Source of the DNA: Methylococcales bacterium
GTDB lineage: Bacteria > Pseudomonadota > Gammaproteobacteria > Methylococcales > Methylomonadaceae
NCBI GenBank assembly: GCA_023144875.1
Contig: JAGLEW010000071.1
Span: forward strand, 1 to 23,215
Direction of reading: 5' to 3'
Length of the DNA stretch: 23,215 nucleotides
A program made the translations under genes and the position numbers. Below are positions 15,616-23,215 of this stretch, in pieces. The notes beneath the pieces were generated by a model. That model saw only the letters and a program-made list of their open reading frames with translations. It did no database searches and was not told where the DNA came from. How positions within the stretch are numbered: position 1 is the first letter of the stretch; the number at the start of each line of letters is the position of its first letter.

Positions 15616-16228
15616 CGTCTGAATCCTCCTCTTCCTCTGATTCAGAAGCTTCATTGTAGGTTTTAATGATCGCTTTCATCACTAAACGTCCATCATAAGT
15701 TTCCTGAGCAATTTTTTGTAACTCAATAGAAACATCATGCACGGTAACAATTCTTGGTAAGGTGGAAAGACTACTAATAAAAAAACCTACTTGTTCATAG
15801 GTTCCTAAGACTTCAAGCTGAGAAGGAACCTCATAATAAAATTCTTTTTTAATCGGTAATTGCGTTTCAAAAAGCTGAATTTCTAAGCCAATTTCTTTTG
15901 CTTTATTCGAAATTTTTCGTAATAAGGCCGCCACTTCGGCTTTACTCGGCATTTGTTTTATCATGTTGCCAAGTGATGCTTCAATTTCACTCAGCTGTTT
16001 CTTGTAAGCGGTTAAATTAGCCGATTGTTTTTGATTGCTTTCAAATTTTAATCTAAGGTCTGCTTCTGTTGCTTCCAGTTTATTCCATTCATCAACCTGT
16101 TTTAAGGTAAATTGGTAAATTCCACCCCCCGCTAGCAAACAGCAAATAATAAAAATAATAAAAATTTTAACTTCTAGTGGCCAAGAACCTGCCGAACGAT
16201 AATCCCAATCAACTTCAGATAAATTCAT
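15605..16228 (-). CDS. pilO: Type IV pilus alignment protein PilO
   Basis: PilO (207 residues) pairs with PilN in the inner-membrane alignment complex. It has a short cytoplasmic N-terminus, one membrane helix (about 20-42), a coiled coil (about 45-95) and a ferredoxin-like periplasmic domain with SQLEVLGTYEQVGFFISSLSTLPRIV, typical of PilO. The last 13 residues are nearly all Ser, Glu and Asp. Start and pilN stop overlap by one base (TAATG). The acidic tail is unlike anything I recall as a family feature. Confidence 0.94.
   Translation of the reverse strand: MNLSEVDWDYRSAGSWPLEVKIFIIFIICCLLAGGGIYQFTLKQVDEWNKLEATEADLRLKFESNQKQSANLTAYKKQLSEIEASLGNMIKQMPSKAEVAALLRKISNKAKEIGLEIQLFETQLPIKKEFYYEVPSQLEVLGTYEQVGFFISSLSTLPRIVTVHDVSIELQKIAQETYDGRLVMKAIIKTYNEASESEEEEDSDDET
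15625..15630 (-). promoter_or_regulatory. Shine-Dalgarno that decides the pilP start
   Basis: AGGAGG on the minus strand, nine bases before ATG 15615 and inside the end of pilO. It favours the 215-residue PilP over the longer frame from 15654. Confidence 0.7.
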
Positions 16229-16875
16229 TACTCACTCTCCTCAGAATTTTCCTTATTATCACTTCCCTCAGCATCCTCTTCTTTGTTTTTATCTTTTTTC
16301 TTGACCTGCTTGGCAAGGATGGTAAATTTACTGTATTTCTTTTCTTCAATTTGCCCTATTTCATTTTCTTTTTGTTCTCGACGATCACGCCCATCAACAG
16401 CTTTAAGTCCCGTACCATCAAGTTCTAACCATGCAGAGAGTACAATCGCATCCATCAGTAAAGGTACTTCTGAATTAGCAATTAAAAAACCTTTAAGGGT
16501 TATTTTGGCCTTTTTTTGAACAAAGCTGGTTAAAGAGATTCCTCTAGGCGTTATTTTTCGTAATTCATCAATCACATGAATAATTTCTGAGCGGTTTGCT
16601 TGAAAACCTTCAATAATCTTGATTTTATCCCTTAATTGATTTTTTTTAGTGTTAATGTCTTTAATAGTGGCAATTTTTTTATCCAGCTTAACGATTTCTA
16701 CTTCCAAATAGGCATTACGTTGACTTTGATAGGTTTTTCGCCCTTCTATATAATAGTACCCAAGTGCAAATAAAAAACAGGTAATGACGACTGCTAATCC
16801 TAAACTTACTAAAAACTCTTGTTGCTTATACCTTTGTAATTCTTCTCGCCAAGGTAATAAATTAATTTTGACCAT
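16228..16875 (-). CDS. pilN: Type IV pilus assembly protein PilN
   Basis: PilN (215 residues) starts with the motif INLLPWREE (4-12), the cytoplasmic peptide that binds PilM. One membrane helix (about 22-43), a coiled coil (about 48-95) and a periplasmic ferredoxin-like domain with LRKITPRGISLTSF follow. The C-terminal 27 residues are almost entirely charged or small (Lys, Glu, Asp, Asn, Ser). The start overlaps the pilM stop by one base (TAATG), so the two are translationally coupled. Confidence 0.95.
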   Translation of the reverse strand: MVKINLLPWREELQRYKQQEFLVSLGLAVVITCFLFALGYYYIEGRKTYQSQRNAYLEVEIVKLDKKIATIKDINTKKNQLRDKIKIIEGFQANRSEIIHVIDELRKITPRGISLTSFVQKKAKITLKGFLIANSEVPLLMDAIVLSAWLELDGTGLKAVDGRDRREQKENEIGQIEEKKYSKFTILAKQVKKKDKNKEEDAEGSDNKENSEESE

Positions 16876-17963
16876 TAATCAAAACTCCTGAGTGCTAACC
16901 CGCAGGCGATCACCAATGTCGGCGCATCTTTGCTTAATCGCTTTGCCATTGAGGCTTTTAAGTGTGTGTTAGAATCTTTTTTATTTGAAACCGACATTGA
17001 AAAAGGATTAGCAATATACGTTTTTATATTCAAAGAATTTTCCACTGTTTGATCAATTTCTTCAATAGAGGCACATCCTCCCGCCAAAATAATACTGGTA
17101 ATATCTCGACTGGCACTTGAGAGCGAAAAAAGTTGTAAGGCCCTTGATATTTGTTGCACCATTGCCTGTTTGAATGGATCTAATATATCGATTTTATACC
17201 CATCTGGGACACTACCATTACGTTTAGCATTGCCTGCCTCTTCGTAACTTAAACCATAGCGGTTTTTAATTTCATTGGTCAATTCCTTACCCCCAAAATT
17301 TTGCTCTTGCTTATAGATACTTCGATAATTCGATAAGATATTTAAGGTGGTCATCGTTGCGCCTATGTCGATAATTGCCACTGTTTTATCTCTTACTTTT
17401 TTAGGCAGTTGTTTTGATAACAAGACATAAGCATTTTCAGTGGCAAATACTTCAAGATCAACAATACTGGCTTTTAACCCTGCCTGAGCCAAAACTTCCA
17501 CTCGATCTTCTACTTTTTCACTCTGAGATGCCGCTAACAAAACATCAACCTCCAGTGGACTGTCCGCATTTTCACCGAGTACTTCAAAATCAAAACTATC
17601 CTTCTCAGGTTCATACGAAGGAAAGATTTGATCAATTCGGTCAATAATTTCTTCTTCCATCTCCTTATCGCTTAAGTCCGCAGGCATCTGAATAGTTTTA
17701 GGTAATACGGACGTTCCTGCCACCGCAACACAGGCATGTTTTAATTTTGTTTTAGACTTTCGAATTGTTTTCTTAAGGGCATCGGCGACCGAATCAATAT
17801 CAACGATGTTTTTGTCAACGACGGCATCAATAGGCAAAGGTTCAACTTCATAACTTTCAACACGATAGTCTGTGCCATTTTTACTCAATTCCAACAATTT
17901 AACCGCTGAACTGCTAATATCTATCCCTAAAACCGCCGTTTTACCACGTTTAAACCAACTCAT
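16875..17963 (-). CDS. pilM: Type IV pilus actin-like ATPase PilM
   Basis: PilM (362 residues) is the cytosolic actin-like protein that binds the PilN N-terminus and helps place the pilus machine. Actin-fold nucleotide motifs are GIDISSSAVK (13-22), AIIDIGATMTTL and ILAGGCASI. Length and sequence are typical. It heads the pilMNOPQ operon, and its ATG is preceded by AAGG seven bases upstream. It is divergent from mrcA, the classical gammaproteobacterial arrangement. Confidence 0.96.
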   Translation of the reverse strand: MSWFKRGKTAVLGIDISSSAVKLLELSKNGTDYRVESYEVEPLPIDAVVDKNIVDIDSVADALKKTIRKSKTKLKHACVAVAGTSVLPKTIQMPADLSDKEMEEEIIDRIDQIFPSYEPEKDSFDFEVLGENADSPLEVDVLLAASQSEKVEDRVEVLAQAGLKASIVDLEVFATENAYVLLSKQLPKKVRDKTVAIIDIGATMTTLNILSNYRSIYKQEQNFGGKELTNEIKNRYGLSYEEAGNAKRNGSVPDGYKIDILDPFKQAMVQQISRALQLFSLSSASRDITSIILAGGCASIEEIDQTVENSLNIKTYIANPFSMSVSNKKDSNTHLKASMAKRLSKDAPTLVIACGLALRSFD

Positions 17964-18021
17964 AATTGAACCTTTTTTGATGCATAATTGAGGCTAAGAC
18001 AACGACCACATATTCGCATGA

Positions 18022-18050
18022 AGTATAGTAGTCTTTTTTATTTTAATAAA
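18022..18050 (-). promoter_or_regulatory. Candidate promoter of pilMNOPQ
   Basis: A good -10, TATACT (18027-18022, minus strand), lies about 60 bases before pilM. The -35 at 17 bases distance is only TTTATT, in an A/T tract, so an activator may be needed. It is a prediction from two boxes. Confidence 0.4.
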
Positions 18051-18104
18051 AAAAAACCTTTTATTTGACGGTCGCTATTGTCCTCAGCCAAAAAAAACGG
18101 TATT

Positions 18105-18132
18105 TTGACTAGCAATGATGGATCTGTAAATT
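18105..18132 (+). promoter_or_regulatory. Candidate promoter of mrcA
   Basis: TTGACT (18105-18110) and TAAATT (18127-18132) are separated by 16 bases on the plus strand, about 116 bases before the mrcA ATG. The -10 overlaps one arm of an 8-bp inverted repeat (GATCTGTA 18121-18128 with TACAGATC 18191-18198). The match is moderate. Nothing else could be named in this 285-base gap. Confidence 0.4.
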
Positions 18133-18248
18133 CTGCTTGACGGTAAATTCAGGCGATTGTTCAACTAAACTTAGCGATAGAACCTAACAATACAGATCTC
18201 GCGGTCAATACTACCTTAACTATTTTCAATCTAATTTTATGTTTAAGC

Positions 18249-20879
18249 ATGACTCTATTTAAATTACTTTTAAAGTGGTTCACTATTTTTAGCCTGATTA
18301 CCCTGTTAGGAGTCGGCGCAGGGGCTTATGTCTTTTACAAACATCTCATCAGTAACTTACCCGATGTCACCCAATTAAAACAGGTAAAATATCAAACCCC
18401 TTTTAAAATTTATAGTTATGATAAAAAACTCATCGCTCAATTTGGTGAGAAAAAACGCATCCCAATAGACATTAATAATGTCCCCAAACAGCTTATTCAA
18501 GCGTTTCTTGCGGCTGAAGATGATCGCTATTACGACCACCCTGGTGTTGATTATAAAGGTCTTGCCAGAGCTTTTGTTCAGTTAGTTTCAACGGGAAAAA
18601 AACGACAGGGTGGTAGTACCATTACCATGCAGGTAACCCGTAATTTTTTACTTAGTCGTGAAAAAACCTATATTCGAAAATTTAGAGAAATCATTCTTTC
18701 ACTGCAAATTGAAAAAACCTATAGTAAAGATAAAATCTTAGAATTTTATCTCAATAAGATTTATATGGGGCATCGCTCTTACGGTATTGTTGCGGCGGCG
18801 GAAACTTACTATGGAAAACCACTCAATGAATTAACCTTGGCACAACAAGCGATGATTGCGGGTCTTCCTAAAGCGCCATCCGCCTATAACCCTGTGAGTA
18901 ATCCAGACCGTGCTTTATTGCGGCGTAATTATATTTTACGTCGAATGGAAACTTTGCTTTACATCAGTCCTGAAGAAGCGGCTGAAGCGCGTGAACATCC
19001 CGTTACCGCGAGACTCCATTATCCTCAAATAGAATTCAACGATCCTTTTATAGCCGAAATGGTACGCCGTGAAATGATCAAGCGCTATGGTGAGGATACG
19101 TATACGAATGGGATGAGTGTTTACACTACTATTGGTTCTCATCTACAAAGCGCCGCCACAAAATCCCTTCGATACGCATTACACCTTTATGATAGGCGTC
19201 ACGGATACCACGCCCCTCCATTTAAAGTATTTACCTCGGAAGAAAACTTCCAAGAACAAGCCATTATTGGCGATACATATCCTGCACAAATCCTTTCAAT
19301 TAAAAAAGGCGTTTATGAGGTTCGTTTACAAGATAATTCCACCATTAAAATCCCATGGAGCCGTTTTTTATGGGCGGCAAACCGTTTTAGAACAGGTCAT
19401 TATCCCTCAGGTGTTCGACGACCAAGATCGCTCAGTTCGGCATTAAAAGTAAATACCATTATCCGTATTCGACCCTTAAAAAATAAGAAATGGGGATTTA
19501 CTCAAGTTCCTAAAGTGCAGGGCGCATTTGCCGCTATAAACCCTATGAATGGCGCAATACAAGCCGTTGTCGGTGGCTTTGATTTTCATCAAAGTGAATA
19601 TAATCGCGCCACACAAGCAAAACGTCAACCAGGATCAGGCTTTAAACCTGTTATTTATTCCACCGCACTTAAAGAAGGTTATACACTCGCAAGCTTTATT
19701 AATGATTCGCCCATTATCATTCGAAAAGGCTCCGCAAAAGATAGAGCATGGAGACCTCAAAACTACAGCCATCGGTATTACGGACCTACCCGAATTCGCT
19801 CCGCTCTTTATAAATCCCGAAATATTGTCTCAATTAAATTAGCTCAAAAAATGGGGTTAACTAAAGTTATTCAAACGGCAAAAGATTTTGGTTTTAAAGA
19901 TGAACAGCTGCCTCGCGGGCTTTCTATTGCCTTAGGTAGTGGCTGGGCATCACCATTAAGAATGGCAAATTTTTATTCTATTTTTGCTAATGGTGGGTTT
20001 TTAGTCAAACCCTATTTTATAGAGCGCATTGAAAATCATAAAGGGGAAGTGATTTTTGCCGAAAAACCTAAAACGGCTTGCCCTCTCTGTAGTAAAGAAT
20101 CAAGTAAAAAAGCCCTTAATTCAGAGCAAATACTTAGCACGCACGCGCCACGTGTATTAAGTCCTGAAATTACTTTTTTAATGGGTTCTGTATTAAGAGA
20201 CGTTGTTAAAAGAGGTACCGCAACACGAGCAAAAGTTTTAAATCGTAGCGACCTTGCTGGAAAAACAGGCACAACGAATAGTCAAAAAGACGGGTGGTTT
20301 AATGGTTATCATCCCAGTATTGCCGCCAGTGCATGGATGGGGTTTGATTCTTATAAAACCTTAGGTAAAGGTGAAACGGGGGGCGATACCGCATTACCTA
20401 TGTGGATTCATTTTATGAGGACGGCTTTAAAAAACCAGCCTCTAGCCACCTTTACCCCACCTAAAGGCATTGTTAAAAAAAGTATTTACAGTCTTAGAGA
20501 TGTTAAAACGGGGGGGCTAGCTGGTGATACATGGGAATATTTTGAACGCGGTGTTTATCCGAAAAAACGAAAAGCGCCGTCTTCTATTGCTAGAACAGGG
20601 ATTAAATCCACCTCTAAATCTATATCTAGAGCTAAATCAAACTCTTCAAAAAGGAAAAGACCTACGCCACCACGCCATGTGCCAAAATCAAAGACAAAAT
20701 CAAGAGCAAAGGCAAAATCAAGACCAAAGGCAAAATCAAGACCAAAGGCAAAATCAAGACCAAAGGTAAAATCAAGACCAAAGGCAAAGCCAAAGAAAAA
20801 ATCAAAACCTACGCAGCCACGGCGTACTAAAAAAGTAAAAGCTAAAGCTATTAAAAGAACCGTGGAAGATTTATTCTAA
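18249..20879 (+). CDS. mrcA: Penicillin-binding protein 1A
   Basis: PBP1A (876 residues) is a bifunctional peptidoglycan polymerase and cross-linker. After an N-terminal membrane helix (about 10-30) comes the glycosyltransferase domain with AAEDDRYYDHPG (88-99, catalytic Glu90), GGSTITMQ (121-128) and REIILSLQIEK. An OB-like linker (about 320-410) leads to the transpeptidase with Ser463-x-x-Lys466 (GSGFK), Ser523-Arg-Asn525 and the Lys672-Thr-Gly674 box. From about residue 780 the protein ends in a Ser/Lys/Arg/Pro-rich tail with five tandem six-residue repeats. It is divergent from pilM. No clear Shine-Dalgarno precedes the ATG. Family and enzyme roles are certain; the tail's role is unknown. 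Confidence 0.96.
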   Translation: MTLFKLLLKWFTIFSLITLLGVGAGAYVFYKHLISNLPDVTQLKQVKYQTPFKIYSYDKKLIAQFGEKKRIPIDINNVPKQLIQAFLAAEDDRYYDHPGVDYKGLARAFVQLVSTGKKRQGGSTITMQVTRNFLLSREKTYIRKFREIILSLQIEKTYSKDKILEFYLNKIYMGHRSYGIVAAAETYYGKPLNELTLAQQAMIAGLPKAPSAYNPVSNPDRALLRRNYILRRMETLLYISPEEAAEAREHPVTARLHYPQIEFNDPFIAEMVRREMIKRYGEDTYTNGMSVYTTIGSHLQSAATKSLRYALHLYDRRHGYHAPPFKVFTSEENFQEQAIIGDTYPAQILSIKKGVYEVRLQDNSTIKIPWSRFLWAANRFRTGHYPSGVRRPRSLSSALKVNTIIRIRPLKNKKWGFTQVPKVQGAFAAINPMNGAIQAVVGGFDFHQSEYNRATQAKRQPGSGFKPVIYSTALKEGYTLASFINDSPIIIRKGSAKDRAWRPQNYSHRYYGPTRIRSALYKSRNIVSIKLAQKMGLTKVIQTAKDFGFKDEQLPRGLSIALGSGWASPLRMANFYSIFANGGFLVKPYFIERIENHKGEVIFAEKPKTACPLCSKESSKKALNSEQILSTHAPRVLSPEITFLMGSVLRDVVKRGTATRAKVLNRSDLAGKTGTTNSQKDGWFNGYHPSIAASAWMGFDSYKTLGKGETGGDTALPMWIHFMRTALKNQPLATFTPPKGIVKKSIYSLRDVKTGGLAGDTWEYFERGVYPKKRKAPSSIARTGIKSTSKSISRAKSNSSKRKRPTPPRHVPKSKTKSRAKAKSRPKAKSRPKAKSRPKVKSRPKAKPKKKSKPTQPRRTKKVKAKAIKRTVEDLF
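20697..20786 (+). repeat. Five tandem 18-base repeats inside mrcA
   Basis: Five in-frame units encode KSRAKA, KSRPKA, KSRPKA, KSRPKV and KSRPKA (residues 817-846). The DNA units are nearly identical, differing by single bases, so the array arose by recent duplication and may vary in copy number between strains. The product would be a very basic periplasmic tail. Confidence 0.9.
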
Positions 20880-20895
20880 ATAACAATTGTCGGCA

Positions 20896-20921
20896 AGAGA
20901 GTCATCTAAAAATGGCTCTCT
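20896..20921 (+). terminator. Possible weak terminator after mrcA
   Basis: AGAGAGTCAT (20896-20905) pairs with ATGGCTCTCT (20912-20921) through one G-U pair around a six-base loop, just after the mrcA stop. The nearest T-run is five Ts 11 bases further on, which is too far for a standard intrinsic terminator. On the minus strand no T-run follows, so gshA gains nothing clear from it. Confidence 0.4.
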
Positions 20922-20935
20922 CCATAACGTGCTTT

Positions 20936-22549
20936 TTAATTAAAATATCTTTTTAAAAAGGTGTCGAAAGTTAGTTCGTCATCTTTTTCTAATTGAGACT
21001 GCGCCTTGTGTGAACGCTTTATCATTTGCTGGTGATGTTTAATAAAAGCCGCCTCTAAAGAAGGCAGAGAGTTAAAATAACGTTGATGTTTTTTTGAAAT
21101 ATCTAAACTTAAACAACCAAAGACTTTTGATTGTTGTTGCATGGCTTGTAAAATTTTAGCCGACGGGGTTTTGTTTGAATCATCAACTAAGCTTTGTTGA
21201 ATATTAAGTGCTAAAGAATAAGGTTTATCGTTGTCATTTCCATCCAAAATATCACATATAGGTTGCATGGCTTGTAAAATATCCCTTGCCCATTTCTGTA
21301 AAGAAATCATTTTTCCTTGTTGGTTCAAACATATATCAGGTTCTCTGCCTGCATGAGCCACGGTTAATTGGTTTTCATTATTAATTTGTTGTTCATTGGG
21401 TTGGTTTGGCGGACTTTCTTCTAATAAGCAGTGTAATAAAAAAGCCTCTACAAATCGCGCTTTATGCTCATCAATACCGATGGGGTTAAACAAATCCAAA
21501 TCCAATGATCGAATTTCAACATACTCAACCCCTCGTCGTTTAAGCGCTAATGTTGGTCTTTCGCCTGATTCGGTAATTTGTTTGGGGCGCACGGTACTGT
21601 AATATTCATTCTCAATTTGCAAAATATTAGGGCTTAATTGCTGGTACTCGCCCTTTTCTTTGACACCAAAGCGTTCATAATCCGCATAAGGTGTTTCCAT
21701 AGCGTCGGAGAGTGTTTTAACATAGCCCTCTAAGGTGTTGTAATCTATTTCCAAGCTGGCTTGATTGGTGCTTTTATAACCAATGTCACTCATTCTTAAT
21801 GAGGTTGCATACGGGTGATAAAGGGTTTGGGCATCAAATTCATCAAACGTTTCCATTAGTTCAGGTCGACTTTTGAAAAATTGTTTGCAAATTGCAGGCG
21901 ATGCGCCAAATAAATACAACATAAGCCATCCTTGGCGCTGAAAGTTACGAACTAAGCCAAAGTAACTTTCTGAAATAAAATCCCCTAAAGGTTGATCTAA
22001 ATTAGGCTGTCTTTGTTTTAAAACACCCCAGAGTTTTTTTGGTACCGAATAGTTAAAATGAATCCCTGCAATCGCCTGCATAGTACGCCCATACCGATGA
22101 GATAATCCCTGTCGATAAATATATTTCATTTTACCAATATTCGATTTTCCATAACGCGCAATAGGAATACTGGCATCGCCATCAATACCACAAGGCATAC
22201 TGGTGGCTAATAAAAATTCATCCTCTAAGTTTTGGTACACAAATTGATGGATATTCTCCATCGAGGCTAGCGTTTGTTTTATATCGGTAAAAGGTTGAGT
22301 AATAAATTCTAATAACGCCTCAGAATAGTCTGTCGTAATCGCGGGATGAGTTAACGCCGATCCTAAGGTATAAGGATGTGGTGTTGCCGCAATAATTCCA
22401 TCGCTTGAAACCCTAAGGCTTTCTTTTTCTAAGCCCTTAAGGCCATGACGAAGCAGATGTTGTTGATTATTATCAATTAAATAGCGTAAACTTGGGGATA
22501 TAGATAACTTTGAAGAAGTCATAGAGGATGTTTTCGAACCATAGACCAT
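20936..22549 (-). CDS. gshA: Glutamate-cysteine ligase
   Basis: GshA joins glutamate and cysteine with ATP, the first and limiting step of glutathione synthesis. The E. coli-type signatures are present: GLEKESLRV (39-47), ITTDYSEALLEFIT (71-84), GIHFNYS and the C-terminal-half block RGVEYVEIRSLDLDLFNP. The longest frame has 537 residues. An ATG at 22522 would give 528, nearer the E. coli 518. The TATAAT at 22568-22563 would put the transcript start about seven bases before the first ATG but about 34 before the second, which favours 22522. Neither has a clear Shine-Dalgarno. It converges on mrcA. Confidence 0.95.
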   Translation of the reverse strand: MVYGSKTSSMTSSKLSISPSLRYLIDNNQQHLLRHGLKGLEKESLRVSSDGIIAATPHPYTLGSALTHPAITTDYSEALLEFITQPFTDIKQTLASMENIHQFVYQNLEDEFLLATSMPCGIDGDASIPIARYGKSNIGKMKYIYRQGLSHRYGRTMQAIAGIHFNYSVPKKLWGVLKQRQPNLDQPLGDFISESYFGLVRNFQRQGWLMLYLFGASPAICKQFFKSRPELMETFDEFDAQTLYHPYATSLRMSDIGYKSTNQASLEIDYNTLEGYVKTLSDAMETPYADYERFGVKEKGEYQQLSPNILQIENEYYSTVRPKQITESGERPTLALKRRGVEYVEIRSLDLDLFNPIGIDEHKARFVEAFLLHCLLEESPPNQPNEQQINNENQLTVAHAGREPDICLNQQGKMISLQKWARDILQAMQPICDILDGNDNDKPYSLALNIQQSLVDDSNKTPSAKILQAMQQQSKVFGCLSLDISKKHQRYFNSLPSLEAAFIKHHQQMIKRSHKAQSQLEKDDELTFDTFLKRYFN

Positions 22550-22562
22550 GAGAAAGTGCGTT

Positions 22563-22568
22563 ATTATA
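22563..22568 (-). promoter_or_regulatory. Candidate -10 box of gshA
   Basis: A perfect TATAAT on the minus strand lies 14 bases before the first gshA ATG and 41 before the second. The -35 position is only an A/T tract. A 10-bp palindrome, ATAAGCTTAT (22603-22612), lies about 35 bases upstream and could be a binding site. Both are predictions. Confidence 0.35.
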
Positions 22569-22701
22569 AAGCTTTCAGTATCTCAAAAAAATACTATTCA
22601 TCATAAGCTTATCAAGCGAGGGTCGAGTTTCTCATGAAATATTTCATTAAATACTTAAGGCTTCTCTTTCAACCACAGTTTTTTAAAGGCGCTTCATTTT
22701 T

Positions 22702-23052
22702 ATGTGGCAATACAGTTTAAAAATATTTATTTCTATGGTTTTGTTGATTACAATTACAGAAATTGCAAAACGCAGTTCATTTTGGGGCGCAGCATTGGCA
22801 TCGTTGCCACTGACCTCTGTCTTTGCTTTTGTTTGGTTATATTTGGAATCAGGCGATACTCAAAAAGTATTAAGTTTATCTTATGGAATTTTTTGGCTGG
22901 TATTGCCTTCTCTTGTTTTATTTATCAGCTTACCGTTGTTATTACGATACGGGTTAAATTTTTGGCTCAGCCTCGCCATTTCCTGCCTCGCAACCTCAGT
23001 TGCGTATTTCGTAATGATTAAATTATTAGCGGTTGTTGGTATTCGTCTCTAG
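22702..23052 (+). CDS. DUF3147-like small inner-membrane protein
   Basis: This 116-residue protein is almost entirely hydrophobic, with about four membrane helices (roughly 5-22, 28-47, 60-80 and 87-112). The N-terminal ITEIAKRSSFWGAALASLPLTS pattern is what I recognise as the DUF3147 family; the function of that family is not known. It is divergent from gshA (152-base gap) and converges on soxZ, leaving five bases between their stops. No clear Shine-Dalgarno is visible before the ATG. Confidence 0.8.
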   Translation: MWQYSLKIFISMVLLITITEIAKRSSFWGAALASLPLTSVFAFVWLYLESGDTQKVLSLSYGIFWLVLPSLVLFISLPLLLRYGLNFWLSLAISCLATSVAYFVMIKLLAVVGIRL

Positions 23053-23057
23053 ATTAA

Positions 23058-23215
23058 TTATTTAATTTTTTGAACCAGACTGTCCATATTCCCAAGATTA
23101 TCTTTCCATGTCACCTGAATATTATCACCAACGTCCCCGCCTTTAAGCATAAATGAAAAATAAGGGTCCTTAGAAATCCCAGCACCGAGCTGAGTACTCA
23201 CAACAATCACATCAT
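23058..23215 (-). CDS. soxZ: SoxZ, sulfur-carrier partner protein (C-terminal part)
   Basis: The frame entering from the right edge codes for 52 residues and ends in TAA at 23060-23058. Its GAGISKDPYFSF, LKGGDVGDNI and VTWKDNLG are the C-terminal strand motifs of SoxZ. In the periplasm SoxZ pairs with SoxY, which carries the sulfur intermediate during thiosulfate oxidation. The N-terminal half and any soxY lie outside the window. The sequence is too short for certainty, but the pattern is distinctive. It is too near the window edge to show a full frame, so it could be overlooked. Confidence 0.8.
   Translation of the reverse strand, partial: DVIVVSTQLGAGISKDPYFSFMLKGGDVGDNIQVTWKDNLGNMDSLVQKIK

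Noticed and set aside
20524..20769. Open frame with a Gln/Asn/Asp/Arg repeat
   Set aside because: It is the out-of-frame reading of the mrcA repeat array and has no start signal of its own.
20697..20786. Regularly spaced repeats resembling a short CRISPR
   Set aside because: The units are contiguous with no spacers, are 18 bases long, and read in frame as KSRPKA within mrcA.
1..23215. Mobile element, prophage, defence island or transferred block
   Set aside because: No transposase, integrase, terminal repeats, tRNA or abrupt change in composition is visible; gene order is standard for gammaproteobacteria apart from the pmo insertion point.

Overview
This AT-rich window reads as the chromosome of a type I (gammaproteobacterial, Methylococcales) methanotroph. 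It carries a complete particulate methane monooxygenase operon in the order pmoC-pmoA-pmoB, with every published copper-ligand position intact. Around it lie housekeeping blocks in typical gammaproteobacterial order: rpoZ-spoT-ridA, and pilMNOPQ-aroK-aroB-damX-hemE with the PBP1A gene divergent from pilM. I cannot name the genus from sequence alone.

Layout. The first 50 bases are the end of an unidentified plus-strand gene. From 56 to 2875, minus strand, are ridA, spoT and rpoZ (reactive-enamine deaminase, ppGpp synthetase/hydrolase, RNA polymerase omega). From 2905 to about 6126, minus strand, is the pmoCAB transcription unit. It has a sigma70-like promoter with a TTGACA -35 box, a structured leader of about 130 nt, a perfect AGGAGG before each gene, stem-loops in both intergenic gaps and a textbook intrinsic terminator. 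Divergent from pmoC is an unrecognised 146-residue exported protein (6280-6720).

From 6756 to 12517, minus strand, run aroK, aroB, a DamX-like AAA/SPOR protein, hemE, a DUF411/CopG copper protein and glucokinase. The genes are tightly packed and probably cotranscribed. From 12544 to 17963, minus strand, is the type IV pilus operon pilMNOPQ. Its first three junctions are overlaps, and a hairpin-plus-U-tract terminator follows pilQ. The divergent mrcA (18249-20879) encodes PBP1A with a repetitive basic tail. It converges on gshA (minus), after which come a small DUF3147 membrane protein (plus) and the 3' end of soxZ (minus) at the window edge.

How the genes relate. The pmo operon supplies the methane-oxidising membrane copper enzyme. 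hemE supplies tetrapyrroles for the cytochrome chain on which methane oxidation depends, and a copper-cluster-type protein sits two bases-pairs of genes away in the hemE transcript. spoT and rpoZ lie directly downstream of the pmo terminator, so read-through could link them to methane-oxidation transcription. The pil, aro, damX, mrcA and gshA genes are ordinary envelope, biosynthetic and redox functions.

I found no mobile element, CRISPR array, RNA gene or clearly new multi-gene system. The items most worth a second look are the structured non-coding parts of the pmo operon, the unknown secreted protein opposite pmoC, the CopG-like gene in the heme operon, the PBP1A repeat tail and the soxZ fragment.
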